Positions 25,361 to 36,553 of a DNA stretch of 64,000 nt are shown in pieces. The DNA comes from Lysinibacillus louembei (GTDB taxonomy: Bacteria; Bacillota; Bacilli; Bacillales_A; Planococcaceae). The stretch lies in contig NZ_CP137624.1 of assembly GCF_033880585.1 (NCBI RefSeq), positions 3,445,501-3,509,500 of the forward strand, read 5' to 3'. The notes under the pieces were generated by a model. It was not told the DNA's origin. It saw nothing but the letters and a program-made list of their open reading frames with translations, and made no database searches. How positions within the stretch are numbered: the first letter of the stretch is position 1; each line of letters starts with the position of its first letter. Position numbers and translations under genes: made by a program.

Positions 25361-25629
25361 TTTGTCGCCTCGTTATTCTTTCGAATGTAAAATTTCACGA
25401 GTTCCTCTAAAATTTCGTCTCGCTCAAGTTTACGGATTAAATTTCGCGCGTCCTGGTGGCGAGGGATGTATGCCGGATCACCAGATAACAAATAACCAAC
25501 GATTTGATTCGTTGGATTATAGCCCTTTTCCTCTAATGATGCGTATACTGTTAACATCACTTGCTTTACTTCTTGTTCCATTGATTCTTCTGGAAAATTA
25601 AATTTCATTGTTTGATCAAACGAACTCAA
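25357..25629 (-). CDS. yrzL: IreB family regulatory phosphoprotein YrzL
   Basis: A 90-residue IreB/UPF0297 protein: [15 protein letters not shown], then [22 protein letters not shown] and [17 protein letters not shown]. In Enterococcus IreB is a small target of the Ser/Thr kinase IreK. The start is a TTG at 25629 (giving MSSFDQ) with GAGGTG six bases upstream; the upstream in-frame ATG would add 15 non-conserved residues. Conserved alaS-yrzL-ruvX order. Confidence 0.9.
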   Translation of the reverse strand: MSSFDQTMKFNFPEESMEQEVKQVMLTVYASLEEKGYNPTNQIVGYLLSGDPAYIPRHQDARNLIRKLERDEILEELVKFYIRKNNEATK

Positions 25630-25652
25630 GACCAGCACCTCGCTTTCAGAAA

Positions 25653-25680
25653 GTCGGAGATGAAACTTCCTCATCTCCGC
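25653..25680 (-). promoter_or_regulatory. Hairpin between alaS and yrzL
   Basis: GGAGATGA pairs perfectly with TCATCTCC around a seven-base loop. On the minus strand GACTTTC follows rather than a U-run, so this is a weak or partial terminator inside the alaS-yrzL-ruvX operon. Confidence 0.5.
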
Positions 25681-25712
25681 TTTTCCTTATTATACTTGAT
25701 TATTAATATAAG

Positions 25713-28373
25713 TTAAATGCCTTTTACATAATCATACACAGAATTTAGCGCTTGTTCAAGTTTTGTGCCGTCTTTCGCACCAGCCATCGCCATATCTGGA
25801 CGACCGCCACCTTTACCGCCACAAGCTTCTGCAACCATTTTAACAATATTTCCAGCATGGTAGCTTCCACCAACTAAATCTTTTGTTACACCTGCGCAAA
25901 GCATCACTTTATCACCATCAACAGCACCTAATACGATGACTGCATTGACCATTTTCTCTTTTAAATCATCCATCATTTGACGCAGCTGATTGTTGTCTTT
26001 CGCATCAACCTTTGTTGCTAACACTGTCACATCACCAATTTTTTGTGCCGCATCTAAAATTGCACCCGCTTGTGCATTAGCGATTTTTTGTGATAATGAT
26101 TCGTTTTCGCGCTGCAATTCTTTGTAGTCTGCCTGTAAGCCTGTGATACGTGCTACTAAATCTTTCGGATTTGCTTTAAATTGCGCCGCAGCCTCTATTA
26201 AAATTGCTTCCTCTTCCTTCGCAGCTAAATATGCACCTTTACCTGTTACCGCTTCAATACGTCGCGTACCTGCACCAATACCGCCCTCAGATACAATTTT
26301 GAAGAAGCCAATTTCAGATGTGCGTGTCACATGAATACCACCACATAGCTCGATTGAATAATTACCTACAGAAACAACACGCACTACATCGCCATACTTC
26401 TCACCAAATAGTGCCATTGCGCCCATTGCCTTCGCTTCATCAATCGGCATTTCAGCAATAACAACTTCAATATCTTCCCAAATTTTTTCGTTCACTGCAC
26501 GTTCAATTTGTGCGAGCTCTTCCTTCGTCACTTGACCAAAATGAGAGAAATCGAAGCGTAAACGATCTGGTCCAACATATGAGCCTGCTTGGTTGACGTG
26601 GTCACCTAGAATATCTTTTAATGCACGTTGCATAATATGTGTTGCTGTATGGTTTTTTATAATTAGCTTGCGCTCTTCACGGTCAACTGTTGCTTTTACT
26701 GCATCATTTACATGCAATTCGCCTGATTCAATAACCACTGTGTGTAATGGTTGACCATTTGGTGCTTTTTGCACATCTTTCACAAACGCTGTGAAGTTGT
26801 CGTTTGAAATATAGCCATGGTCAGCAATTTGACCACCCATTTCCGCATAAAACGGTGTTTCTGCAAGCAATACTAACGCTTCCTGCCCTTCTGAAGCAAC
26901 CTCAGCCGTTTGCCCCTCGATAACAAGTGCTGTCACCTTTGTTTCAGCCGTTAATGTGTCAAAGCCTACGAAGGTGCTAGGCTCCTTTAAGTTCGCTAAC
27001 ACTTCGCTTTGCACTTGCATTGAATCAACATCTTGACGAGCTGCACGTGCGCGCTCACGTTGCTCCTCCATTGCCACTTCAAAGCCTTCGTGGTCAACTG
27101 TCATGCCTACCTCTTCCGCATATTCCTCTGTTAATTCAATTGGGAAACCGTACGTATCATATAGACGGAATGCATCAGCACCTGGAATAAATGTTTCGCC
27201 TGCTGCTTTTTGCGCTGCAACAACTTCATTGAAAATCGATAAACCGCCATCCAACGTTTCATGGAAGCGCACTTCTTCATTTTTAATCACACGCTGGATA
27301 AACTCTTGTTTCTCTGTTACTTCTGGGTAGAAATCTTGCATAATTGCTCCAACTGTTGGTACTAGCTCAAACATAAACGGCTTTTCAATGCCGATTTGCT
27401 TCGCATAGCGTACAGCACGACGTAATAAGCGGCGCAATACATAGCCACGCCCTTCGTTTGATGGTAATGCGCCATCTCCAATCGCAAATGCCACTGTACG
27501 AATATGGTCTGCAATCACTTTAAATGGTGTATTAACATCTTCCTGTGAGCCGAAAATTTCTGCTAAATCTACTTCATTTGGACGTTTATAACGACGGTTC
27601 GCAAATTCCTCGATTTTTTCAATAATTGGCATAAATAAGTCCGTATCAAAGTTTGTTGGCACATTTTGCACAACTGAAACGATACGCTCTAAGCCCATTC
27701 CTGTATCAATATTCTGCTTTGGCAGCGGTGTATACGTATGGTCTGGATTATGGTTAAACTGTGAAAATACAAGGTTCCAAATTTCTAAATAGCGCTCATT
27801 TTCACCACCTGGGTACATTTCCTCCTCTGGTGTATTAACACCGTATGCCTCTCCACGGTCATAGAAAATTTCCGAGTTTGGACCAGATGGACCTTCACCG
27901 ATATCCCAGAAATTGCCCTCTAAACGAATAATACGCTCCTCTGGAATGCCAATTTCATTCAACCAAACATTGTATGCTTCCTCGTCCTCTGGGTGCACTG
28001 TAATGGATAGTAGCTCTGGGTCAAAGCCCATCCATTTTTTATCCGTTAAAAACTCCCATGCATAATGAATCGCTTCTTTTTTAAAGTAATCGCCAATAGA
28101 GAAGTTGCCTAGCATTTCGAAAAATGTATGATGACGCGCTGTTTTCCCTACATTTTCAATATCATTTGTACGTATTGATTTTTGCGCGTTTGTAATGCGC
28201 GGATTTTTTGGAATAATACGGCCATCAAAATATGGCTTTAATGTTGCCACACCTGAGTTAATCCACAATAAAGTAGGGTCATTAATTGGAACAAGTGGTG
28301 CAGATGGCTCATGATGATGCCCTTTTTCCTTGAAAAACTCTAAGTACAGTCGTCGAATATCAGTTGCTTTCAT
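25713..28373 (-). CDS. alaS: Alanyl-tRNA synthetase
   Basis: AlaS charges tRNA-Ala. The 886-residue protein contains class II core motifs ([45 protein letters not shown]), the editing domain with [11 protein letters not shown] and [13 protein letters not shown], and a C-terminal oligomerisation/tRNA-binding part ending near [16 protein letters not shown]. Length is typical. The ATG at 28373 has an AGGAGGA site. It is preceded by a T-box leader and a consensus promoter and followed by yrzL and ruvX. Confidence 0.98.
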   Translation of the reverse strand: MKATDIRRLYLEFFKEKGHHHEPSAPLVPINDPTLLWINSGVATLKPYFDGRIIPKNPRITNAQKSIRTNDIENVGKTARHHTFFEMLGNFSIGDYFKKEAIHYAWEFLTDKKWMGFDPELLSITVHPEDEEAYNVWLNEIGIPEERIIRLEGNFWDIGEGPSGPNSEIFYDRGEAYGVNTPEEEMYPGGENERYLEIWNLVFSQFNHNPDHTYTPLPKQNIDTGMGLERIVSVVQNVPTNFDTDLFMPIIEKIEEFANRRYKRPNEVDLAEIFGSQEDVNTPFKVIADHIRTVAFAIGDGALPSNEGRGYVLRRLLRRAVRYAKQIGIEKPFMFELVPTVGAIMQDFYPEVTEKQEFIQRVIKNEEVRFHETLDGGLSIFNEVVAAQKAAGETFIPGADAFRLYDTYGFPIELTEEYAEEVGMTVDHEGFEVAMEEQRERARAARQDVDSMQVQSEVLANLKEPSTFVGFDTLTAETKVTALVIEGQTAEVASEGQEALVLLAETPFYAEMGGQIADHGYISNDNFTAFVKDVQKAPNGQPLHTVVIESGELHVNDAVKATVDREERKLIIKNHTATHIMQRALKDILGDHVNQAGSYVGPDRLRFDFSHFGQVTKEELAQIERAVNEKIWEDIEVVIAEMPIDEAKAMGAMALFGEKYGDVVRVVSVGNYSIELCGGIHVTRTSEIGFFKIVSEGGIGAGTRRIEAVTGKGAYLAAKEEEAILIEAAAQFKANPKDLVARITGLQADYKELQRENESLSQKIANAQAGAILDAAQKIGDVTVLATKVDAKDNNQLRQMMDDLKEKMVNAVIVLGAVDGDKVMLCAGVTKDLVGGSYHAGNIVKMVAEACGGKGGGRPDMAMAGAKDGTKLEQALNSVYDYVKGI

Positions 28374-28442
28374 AAATAAAATTCCTCCTATGATGTAAAA
28401 AATATTGATGGAAATCGTCTAGCTTTACCTTCCCAAAACAAA

Positions 28443-28680
28443 TAAAAAAAGCCTTCATCCCAAAAAGGGACGAAGACATTGTCTCGCGGTACCACCCTAA
28501 TTTATAAATTGCCTATGACAACTTATATCTCAAGTGCTTGTAACGTAAGCAAACGGCAAGGATTAGTTGCACTCTGGAGTAGCTGTTCAGCATTAATTTA
28601 TGGAGATTTTTGCAGCCGAGAAATCTCTTTCTAAACATTTATTAAAGCCTACTTGTTCCATCATCGTTTTCATTTATTAT
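28443..28680 (-). promoter_or_regulatory. T-box riboswitch leader of alaS
   Basis: The minus-strand leader carries the T-box sequence AGGGTGGTACCGCG (28485-28498) followed by the terminator CTTCGTCCC-TTTTT-GGGATGAAG with a run of T (28443-28475). Upstream lies a stem I region (GAGATTTCTCGGCTGC and pairing partners). A GCT or GCA alanine triplet sits in a plausible specifier position, but I could not fix which one. Uncharged tRNA-Ala would bind, form the antiterminator with the T-box and allow alaS transcription. Confidence 0.9.
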
Positions 28681-28686
28681 GCCTAA

Positions 28687-28715
28687 ATTATATGCAATTG
28701 TTTTTAGGCTGTCAA
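28687..28715 (-). promoter_or_regulatory. Consensus sigma-A promoter of the alaS leader
   Basis: Reading the minus strand: TTGACA, a 17-base spacer, then TATAAT, a perfect match to consensus. The -35 box overlaps the last codons of recD2. Transcription would start near 28680 and include the whole T-box. Confidence 0.85.
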
Positions 28716-31117
28716 TCTTTAAAATCAAATGGCGACACGCCTTCCATGCCAATCAATGGATGAATATACGGAGCGGTTTCCACATTTAAAACAGATGGCA
28801 TTGATGTTGCACCCTCTCGTTTCATTTCTGTTACTTCAGTTATTTCTTCTTCATCCATCGGGTTTAAGCGTGCTGTTAAGCTTGTGAAGCGCTGCAAATC
28901 ATCGGTTTTCATTAAGCCTTGTGCAAGTACATCTGGCTCACCGCACAAAATTAAAAAGCTTTTCGCACGTGTAATGCCTGTGTACAGCAAGTTGCGACGT
29001 AGCATTTTTGAATAGCCGCGCACAATCGGCATAATTACCGTTTGAAACTCCGAGCCTTGCGATTTATGAATGGAGCAGCAATAGGCTAGCGTTATTTGGT
29101 TCAAATCACCACGCTGATACGTCACTTCAATACCGTCATAGGATACAACGAGTAAGTCTTGCTTTTCCACCGTTTCCTTTGCACGAATAATTGCCACAAC
29201 CTCGCCCATATCGCCATTAAAAACATTGCTGTCAGGCTGATTCACAAGCTGAAGCACTTTATCACCAATGCGATAAACGGTATCACCAAAGGCAAGCTCC
29301 TTACGTGTACCATCATTTGGATTGACGAGCTCTTGAATTTGTTTATTTAATGCGTCAATGCCTGCGGGTCCTTTATACATCGGTGCAAGCACTTGAATAT
29401 CGCGTATCGCCTGCCCTTTCGCTGTCGCACTTTTAACAATTTGTGTCACGACGTTAGCAATTTGCTCTGTCGATGCTTGAATAAAGGAGCGGTCAGCTGT
29501 TTTTTGTGTCAATGTAGGCGGCACTGTACCACGCTTAATTTGATGGGCAACCTCAATAATTGTCGAGCCTTCTGCTTGTCTATAAACGTCTGTCAACTCC
29601 ACTGTTGGCACTTGCTTTGATGCAAGCAAATCCTTCAACACTTGCCCTGGTCCAACAGGTGGCAGCTGGTCTTGATCACCTACGAAAATCACCTGTACAT
29701 CCTTTGCTAAGCTTTTTAATAGCTGATGCGCGAGCCATGTATCCACCATCGACATTTCATCAATAATAACAAGCCGACCTGTTATTTCACGCTCTGTTTC
29801 TTCCTCTTTTTCCTGCCCAGTAAAGCCTAGTAAACGGTGGATCGTCATTGCAGGCAAGCCCGTTGATTCCGCTAATCGCTTCGCTGCACGTCCTGTCGGT
29901 GCAGCTAATATAATCGGAAATGGCTCTTCTTTTTTGGCATATGTTTTCGGATCAAGCGACAAACCATGTAGCTCTGCATATACTTCCACAAGCCCTTTGA
30001 CAACCGTTGTTTTCCCTGTACCAGGGCCACCTGTTAAAATCATCACTGCATTTTGCAGCGCACATTCAATTGCTGCAACTTGGGATGGCGCATACTGCAC
30101 CTCATAACGCTCCTCTAGCTCTCCAATTGCCTTTAAAATCTCATCCTTTGAAAAATGCGATTGCTTTTTGTTATTCTCGACAAGCTCTAAAATTTTGGAC
30201 GCAATACCGACCTCACTAAAATAAAGTGAAGGTAAATACATGCGTGTTTCCTCACCACAAATTTTGTTTTCTTCACGCATTTCAATACAGGCCTGTGAAA
30301 TCGCATCAAACGGGATTTCCACACGTTGGCTTTGCTCTAGCATCGATTTTACTGTCGGTAATACCTGCTCCGCCTCTAAGTAAACATGCCCATCCGACAA
30401 TGCTGCAACTGTTAAAACATGAAAAATAGCCGCCTTAATTCGATCAGGGTGATTGCCTGTAATACCGAGCTTTGCACCTAAATCATCCGCACGTCCAAAG
30501 CCAATCCCTTCTACTTCTTCAATTAAACGATACGGATTTTCCTTTAATAAGGTAACCGTATCTTCACGATATGTTTGGTAAATTTTCATGCCGAGCTGAG
30601 GTCCGAAGCCCCATTCATTTAGTTGAATCATGACGCGCTCTAAGCCTAAATTTTGTTCAATCACTTCCATAATCATCTGCTTTTTTTCTTGCGATAATCG
30701 CGGAATCACATCAAGGGCATGCGGATCATCCATAATTTTTTTTAACGCATCAACACCAAGCTTTTCCACAATGGTTTCCGCTGTTTTGCGACCAATTCCT
30801 GTAAATAAATCGCTCGATAAATAATGAATGACCCCTTGCTCTGTCGCAGGCACTTCCTTTTCAAACGTATCGATTTGAAATTGCACACCATATTTTGGAT
30901 GTGTCTTCATATTGCCGGTAAATCGATACAGCTCATCCTCTGTCAATGGTGGAAAATAGCCAACAACAATCATTTCCTTCTCTTCATAGGCTAAATTTGT
31001 TTCTTGAATTTTCACACGTATAATTGAATACATATTCGTTGCGTTATGAAAAATAGAAACAATTGGGCGCCCTAGTATAAAGCGCTTTTCCATCTCAAAT
31101 AAATTTAAGTTTTCCAA
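28712..31117 (-). CDS. recD2: ATP-dependent RecD-like DNA helicase RecD2
   Basis: RecD2 is a 5'-3' superfamily 1 helicase of bacteria lacking RecBC, with roles in repair and fork restart. The 801-residue protein has an N-terminal OB/helix-hairpin-helix region (FTGIGRKTAETIVEKLG; VEGIGFGRADDLGAKLG), Walker A LTGGPGTGKTT at residues 361-371, Walker B IIDEMSMVD, FVGDQDQLPPVGPGQ, and motif VI YTGITRAKSFLILCG. The start is a TTG at 31117 after GGGAGGGG. It lies downstream of the DksA/HisA-like insert relative to B. subtilis yrrB-yrrC. Confidence 0.95.
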   Translation of the reverse strand: MENLNLFEMEKRFILGRPIVSIFHNATNMYSIIRVKIQETNLAYEEKEMIVVGYFPPLTEDELYRFTGNMKTHPKYGVQFQIDTFEKEVPATEQGVIHYLSSDLFTGIGRKTAETIVEKLGVDALKKIMDDPHALDVIPRLSQEKKQMIMEVIEQNLGLERVMIQLNEWGFGPQLGMKIYQTYREDTVTLLKENPYRLIEEVEGIGFGRADDLGAKLGITGNHPDRIKAAIFHVLTVAALSDGHVYLEAEQVLPTVKSMLEQSQRVEIPFDAISQACIEMREENKICGEETRMYLPSLYFSEVGIASKILELVENNKKQSHFSKDEILKAIGELEERYEVQYAPSQVAAIECALQNAVMILTGGPGTGKTTVVKGLVEVYAELHGLSLDPKTYAKKEEPFPIILAAPTGRAAKRLAESTGLPAMTIHRLLGFTGQEKEEETEREITGRLVIIDEMSMVDTWLAHQLLKSLAKDVQVIFVGDQDQLPPVGPGQVLKDLLASKQVPTVELTDVYRQAEGSTIIEVAHQIKRGTVPPTLTQKTADRSFIQASTEQIANVVTQIVKSATAKGQAIRDIQVLAPMYKGPAGIDALNKQIQELVNPNDGTRKELAFGDTVYRIGDKVLQLVNQPDSNVFNGDMGEVVAIIRAKETVEKQDLLVVSYDGIEVTYQRGDLNQITLAYCCSIHKSQGSEFQTVIMPIVRGYSKMLRRNLLYTGITRAKSFLILCGEPDVLAQGLMKTDDLQRFTSLTARLNPMDEEEITEVTEMKREGATSMPSVLNVETAPYIHPLIGMEGVSPFDFKD

Positions 31118-31257
31118 TACTTTGCGCCCCTCCCTTGCTAGTCAATCTTATACCATTATTTTAGCATATTTTATCGTTTCCTCCTATACGAGGTGTGCGT
31201 TTGCTTCTCTCAAATGGTATGATAGATATATATTTCTTTGGAAGGACTGTGATTGCG

Positions 31258-32031
31258 GTGGAATTTCGACCGTGCATTGATTTACACGATGGAAAAGTAA
31301 AACAAATTGTTGGCAGCACGCTTGGCTATGCTGACAAAGAAGTCGTTGAAAATTTTGTTTCAGCACATGATGCTGGCTATTTTGCCGGGCTATTCCAGCA
31401 AGACCGCTTAACAGGTGGTCATGTCATTATGCTCGGTAACGGCAATGAGGAAGCAGCACTACAAGCCCTGCAAGCATATCCAAATGCACTACAAATTGGC
31501 GGTGGTATTAGCGCACAAAATGCAGCAAGTTTTATTGAGGCAGGTGCTTCCCACGTTATTGTTACTTCATTTATTTTCCATGACGGAAAGCTCGACATGG
31601 AGCGTTTAAATGCGCTCGTTGCTGCTGTTGGCAAGGAGCATCTTGTCATTGACTTAAGCTGTCGTCAGCGCGATGGCAAGTGGTTTGTCGTGACAGATAA
31701 ATGGACGAAATTTAGCGATTTTGAAGTAAACGCCACGTCCATTCAAATGATGGAAGGCTATTGTGACGAGCTCTTAATTCATGCGGTCGATGTGGAAGGA
31801 AAACGCAGCGGCATGCAGGAAGATTTAGTACGTCAGCTAGCTGAGTGGACAACGCTCCCAACAACCTATGCAGGTGGCGTACGTTCGCTTGATGATTTAC
31901 AAAAATTCGAAACAATTGCACAAGGCAAGCTACATATTACCATCGGCTCCGCCTTAGATATTTTCGGTGGTGACTTGGCATATACCGATGTTGTACGCTA
32001 CTGTCAGAAAAAAACAAGGAAGGAAGTTTAG
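31258..32031 (+). CDS. Eukaryotic-type HisA homologue (phosphoribosyl isomerase family)
   Basis: A 257-residue TIM-barrel protein whose sequence follows the eukaryotic HIS6 type of phosphoribosylformimino-AICAR isomerase rather than bacterial HisA. Visible correspondences: RPCIDLHDGKVKQIVG, LQIGGGI, VIVTSFIF, LVIDLSCRQRDGKWFV, ELLIHAVDVEGKRSGM, YAGGVRSLDDL and IGSALDIFGGDL. Both candidate catalytic aspartates (CIDLH and VIDLS) are present. HIS6 acts in the fourth step of histidine synthesis. There are no other his genes in the window, so the physiological role is uncertain. The GTG at 31258 gives MEFRPCIDLH, with GGAAGGA 11 bases upstream. It is followed five bases later by a 96-residue unknown gene. 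Confidence 0.85.
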   Translation: MEFRPCIDLHDGKVKQIVGSTLGYADKEVVENFVSAHDAGYFAGLFQQDRLTGGHVIMLGNGNEEAALQALQAYPNALQIGGGISAQNAASFIEAGASHVIVTSFIFHDGKLDMERLNALVAAVGKEHLVIDLSCRQRDGKWFVVTDKWTKFSDFEVNATSIQMMEGYCDELLIHAVDVEGKRSGMQEDLVRQLAEWTTLPTTYAGGVRSLDDLQKFETIAQGKLHITIGSALDIFGGDLAYTDVVRYCQKKTRKEV

Positions 32032-32036
32032 TTACT

Positions 32037-32327
32037 ATGTATATTCGTTATCAAGATTTAATTTTTCCGTTTGTTGAGACAAACCTAGAACGCATCGTGG
32101 ATGAAGGCTATTTCAAAATCAATTTACGAGACAAGCCACAAGAAATACACGTCCATTTAAATAACGAGTTAATGCTGCTTGAATTTTCAAAATCTTTAAA
32201 GGCCACTTGCAGCTATTTGCGCGACTTTAAAAAGGAGCCATATATTATGGTTGCCATTGATTTAGAAGTGTTCGTCGATGAATTTAATAAGCGTTATAAA
32301 TTGGATGCAGTAGTTAGTCAGCCATAA
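32037..32327 (+). CDS. Hypothetical protein co-transcribed with the HisA homologue
   Basis: A 96-residue protein of mixed charge (IRYQDLIFPFVETNLERI; ATCSYLRDFKKEPYIMV) with no transmembrane helix and no motif that I recognise. It starts five bases after the HisA-like stop and ends at a strong terminator, so the two genes form a two-gene operon and may act together. Function unknown. Confidence 0.7.
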   Translation: MYIRYQDLIFPFVETNLERIVDEGYFKINLRDKPQEIHVHLNNELMLLEFSKSLKATCSYLRDFKKEPYIMVAIDLEVFVDEFNKRYKLDAVVSQP

Positions 32328-32332
32328 AAAAT

Positions 32333-32372
32333 AGGCTATAAGGACAGGTGTACCTTCCTTATAGCCTTTATG
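32333..32372. terminator. Bidirectional terminator
   Basis: A perfect 12-bp stem, AGGCTATAAGGA with TCCTTATAGCCT. A U-run (ATTTTTTATGG) follows on the minus strand, and TTTATG on the plus. It lies between the convergent ends of the 96-residue gene and the DksA/YteA-like gene. Confidence 0.85.
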
Positions 32373-32373
32373 T

Positions 32374-32901
32374 TTACTCCATGTCCCCTTCAACCTGTGC
32401 TGGTAAATTCTCTATCTCGATATCATCAATATCGCCCATAACCTCTTTATCATAGGCGTCCCAATTTCCTTGCTCCAATGCTATTTCAAGAGCATTGACA
32501 CCTTCCTCTACACGAAATGGATGTAGGACAGGGTCTCCTGTTATTTTTTCAACAACTTCGCTATCTTCGACACAAACATTTGTATACGGAATTGCACATA
32601 AGCGATCATATGGAATCGGCTGTTTACACTTAACGCACACCCCATATGTGCCCTCGTCCATTTGAGCAAGCGCCTTGTCAATTTGTTCAAGCTTGTCATA
32701 ATTTTGCGTGTGCAGTGTTAAATCCTTGCTACGCTCGAATAGCTCTGTCCCTAAATCGGCAGGATGATTCGATAGCAGTGATAATTCATCGACAGAATCA
32801 CGCAAACTCACTGGATCCTTAGCAGCAATTGTTTTTGACATATCCTCTTTTTCCATAATGAGCATTTTTCGCAATTTCATTAACTGTTTGTCTGTCAGCA
32901 T
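32374..32901 (-). CDS. DksA/TraR-type zinc-finger protein (YteA-like)
   Basis: A 175-residue protein of the Bacillus YteA group: helical N-terminal half (LTDKQLMKLRKMLIMEKEDM), ELSLLSNHPADLGTELFERSKD, and a DksA-like finger YGVCVKCKQPIPYDRLCAIPYTNVCVED. The canonical finger ends CxxC, but here the last Cys is Asp; a Cys after RL might substitute. An acidic tail follows. DksA proteins bind the RNA polymerase secondary channel; the YteA group is often linked to sporulation, but its activity is unproven. I start at 32901, because the ATG at 32922 lies inside the upstream terminator stem. Confidence 0.75.
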   Translation of the reverse strand: MLTDKQLMKLRKMLIMEKEDMSKTIAAKDPVSLRDSVDELSLLSNHPADLGTELFERSKDLTLHTQNYDKLEQIDKALAQMDEGTYGVCVKCKQPIPYDRLCAIPYTNVCVEDSEVVEKITGDPVLHPFRVEEGVNALEIALEQGNWDAYDKEVMGDIDDIEIENLPAQVEGDME

Positions 32902-32943
32902 AAAAAACCCGCCCTTTTTCATTAGTATGCTGAAAAAGGACGG
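32902..32943 (-). terminator. Terminator abutting the DksA-like start codon
   Basis: Minus-strand RNA forms a 13-bp stem, CCGTCCTTTTTCA with TGAAAAAGGGCGG, followed by TTTTTT that runs directly into the ATG of the DksA-like gene at 32901. It terminates the yrrB unit, and its 3' arm holds the only Shine-Dalgarno-like sequence for the next gene. Confidence 0.8.
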
Positions 32944-32953
32944 ATGCTATACG

Positions 32954-33613
32954 CTAGTTCATGCGCTGTGCGACCATATCATAAATGTATTTCGCTTGAT
33001 CAAACTCAGGCTGCAATGTGAATGCTTGCTTTAAATGATAAAGTGCATCATCAGTACGCTCTGTTGATACCGCATAAAGCACACCTAAATTATAATGTGC
33101 ATCTGCGTTGTTCCAATCTTCATCAATAACAAATTGCAGCTCACCTTGCGCCAGTTCAAACATCTCCAACGAGCAAAGCAAAATACCATATGATAGGCGA
33201 ATTTGTAAATCCGTTGGGGCTAGCTCCGCCGCACGCTGCATATATGGCAATGCCAGCTTATACTGCTCCTCACGTTCAAACGATTTTGCTAGCATATAAT
33301 AAGCATCTGCGCCTTCAATGCCATGCTCAATCGACTTTTGATAAAGCTTTGCCGCCTCAATATAGCGCTCCGCATTATAATATAAATTCGCTAAGCCATA
33401 ATAAGCTGTCGCTGATTTTTCATCAACAGTAATCGCTTTTTGGAAAAAACGTTCCGCACGCTCCACGTCATTTAACACAGCTAATAAATTGCCGAAATTG
33501 ACATAGCCTAATGCATCATTTGGCTCCGCTTCAATCGCCTGTGTAAAAAACTGTGCTGCTTCCTCGTATTTTTTTTCCTGAAAAGCTTGAATGCCTTGTT
33601 CATTAAAGGACAT
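32954..33613 (-). CDS. yrrB: Tetratricopeptide repeat protein (YrrB)
   Basis: A 219-residue protein made of about six 34-residue TPR units from near residue 1 to the end (for example ALGYVNFGNLLAVLNDVERA; ATAYYGLANLYYNAERYIEA; ADAHYNLGVLYAV). TPRs are protein-protein docking modules; there is no signal peptide. It directly follows mnmA by ten bases, as yrrB follows trmU in B. subtilis. The ATG at 33613 has TAGGAG upstream. The partner is unknown; location suggests a link to tRNA thiolation or sulfur transfer. Confidence 0.88.
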   Translation of the reverse strand: MSFNEQGIQAFQEKKYEEAAQFFTQAIEAEPNDALGYVNFGNLLAVLNDVERAERFFQKAITVDEKSATAYYGLANLYYNAERYIEAAKLYQKSIEHGIEGADAYYMLAKSFEREEQYKLALPYMQRAAELAPTDLQIRLSYGILLCSLEMFELAQGELQFVIDEDWNNADAHYNLGVLYAVSTERTDDALYHLKQAFTLQPEFDQAKYIYDMVAQRMN

Positions 33614-33623
33614 GCTCAATCTC

Positions 33624-35934
<2,311 letters not shown>

Positions 35935-35946
35935 AGCATAAACTCC

Positions 35947-36366
35947 TTAAATATAAAACATATAGCCATCTGTAGGTGAAGACTCTGTATATTTTGCTAA
36001 ATCCTCTAAGCTTGTTGTATCCAATACATTTTTCACCGCATCACGAATACGCATCCATAGCTCACGCTGCGGCGCTTCCTCATCTTCAATCCCTTCAACA
36101 GGCTGAATTGGTCCTTCTAACACGCGAATCACATCCGCAGCTGAAATGTCTGCTGGTGGGCTTGCAAGCATATAGCCTCCATAGGCACCACGCACACTTT
36201 TTACTAAGCCTGCGTTACGCAGTGGGGAAACTAATTGCTCTAAATAGGCTTCTGATAAATCTTTTTCTGCTGCAATTTGACGAAGTGGTATTGGTCCTTC
36301 ACCATGATGCTTTGCTAATTCAATCATAATTGTTAAGCCATATCGGCCTTTTGTAGAAATTTTCAT
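35947..36366 (-). CDS. cymR: Cysteine metabolism repressor CymR (Rrf2 family)
   Basis: A 139-residue Rrf2-type winged-helix regulator: MKISTKGRYGLTIMIELA, LRQIAAEKDLSEAYLEQL and SVRGAYGGYMLA. It contains no cysteine, so it cannot bind an iron-sulfur cluster like IscR, consistent with CymR, which instead responds to O-acetylserine through CysK. First gene of the yrvO-mnmA operon and divergent from rarA, as in B. subtilis. Confidence 0.93.
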   Translation of the reverse strand: MKISTKGRYGLTIMIELAKHHGEGPIPLRQIAAEKDLSEAYLEQLVSPLRNAGLVKSVRGAYGGYMLASPPADISAADVIRVLEGPIQPVEGIEDEEAPQRELWMRIRDAVKNVLDTTSLEDLAKYTESSPTDGYMFYI

Positions 36367-36405
36367 AAATTACACCTCTAATTTTCTAGTCCATTCATGT
36401 GTTTT

Positions 36406-36414
36406 ATTATAGCA
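36406..36414 (-). promoter_or_regulatory. Extended -10 promoter of cymR
   Basis: On the minus strand TGCTATAAT gives a perfect -10 with the extended TG motif, about 40 bases upstream of the cymR start. No good -35 box is present, as is usual for extended -10 promoters. Confidence 0.6.
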
Positions 36415-36553
36415 TATTTCCTTTTATTCCACTCGGAAATACATTGAAATTTTCATTGTTGTTACAGAAACAGTGTGAAAGCCTCTGCTTTTCTTCCAGT
36501 ACAAAATGCACTATCATTAATGATGATAATGGATGTAGAAAGTTGGTATAGCA

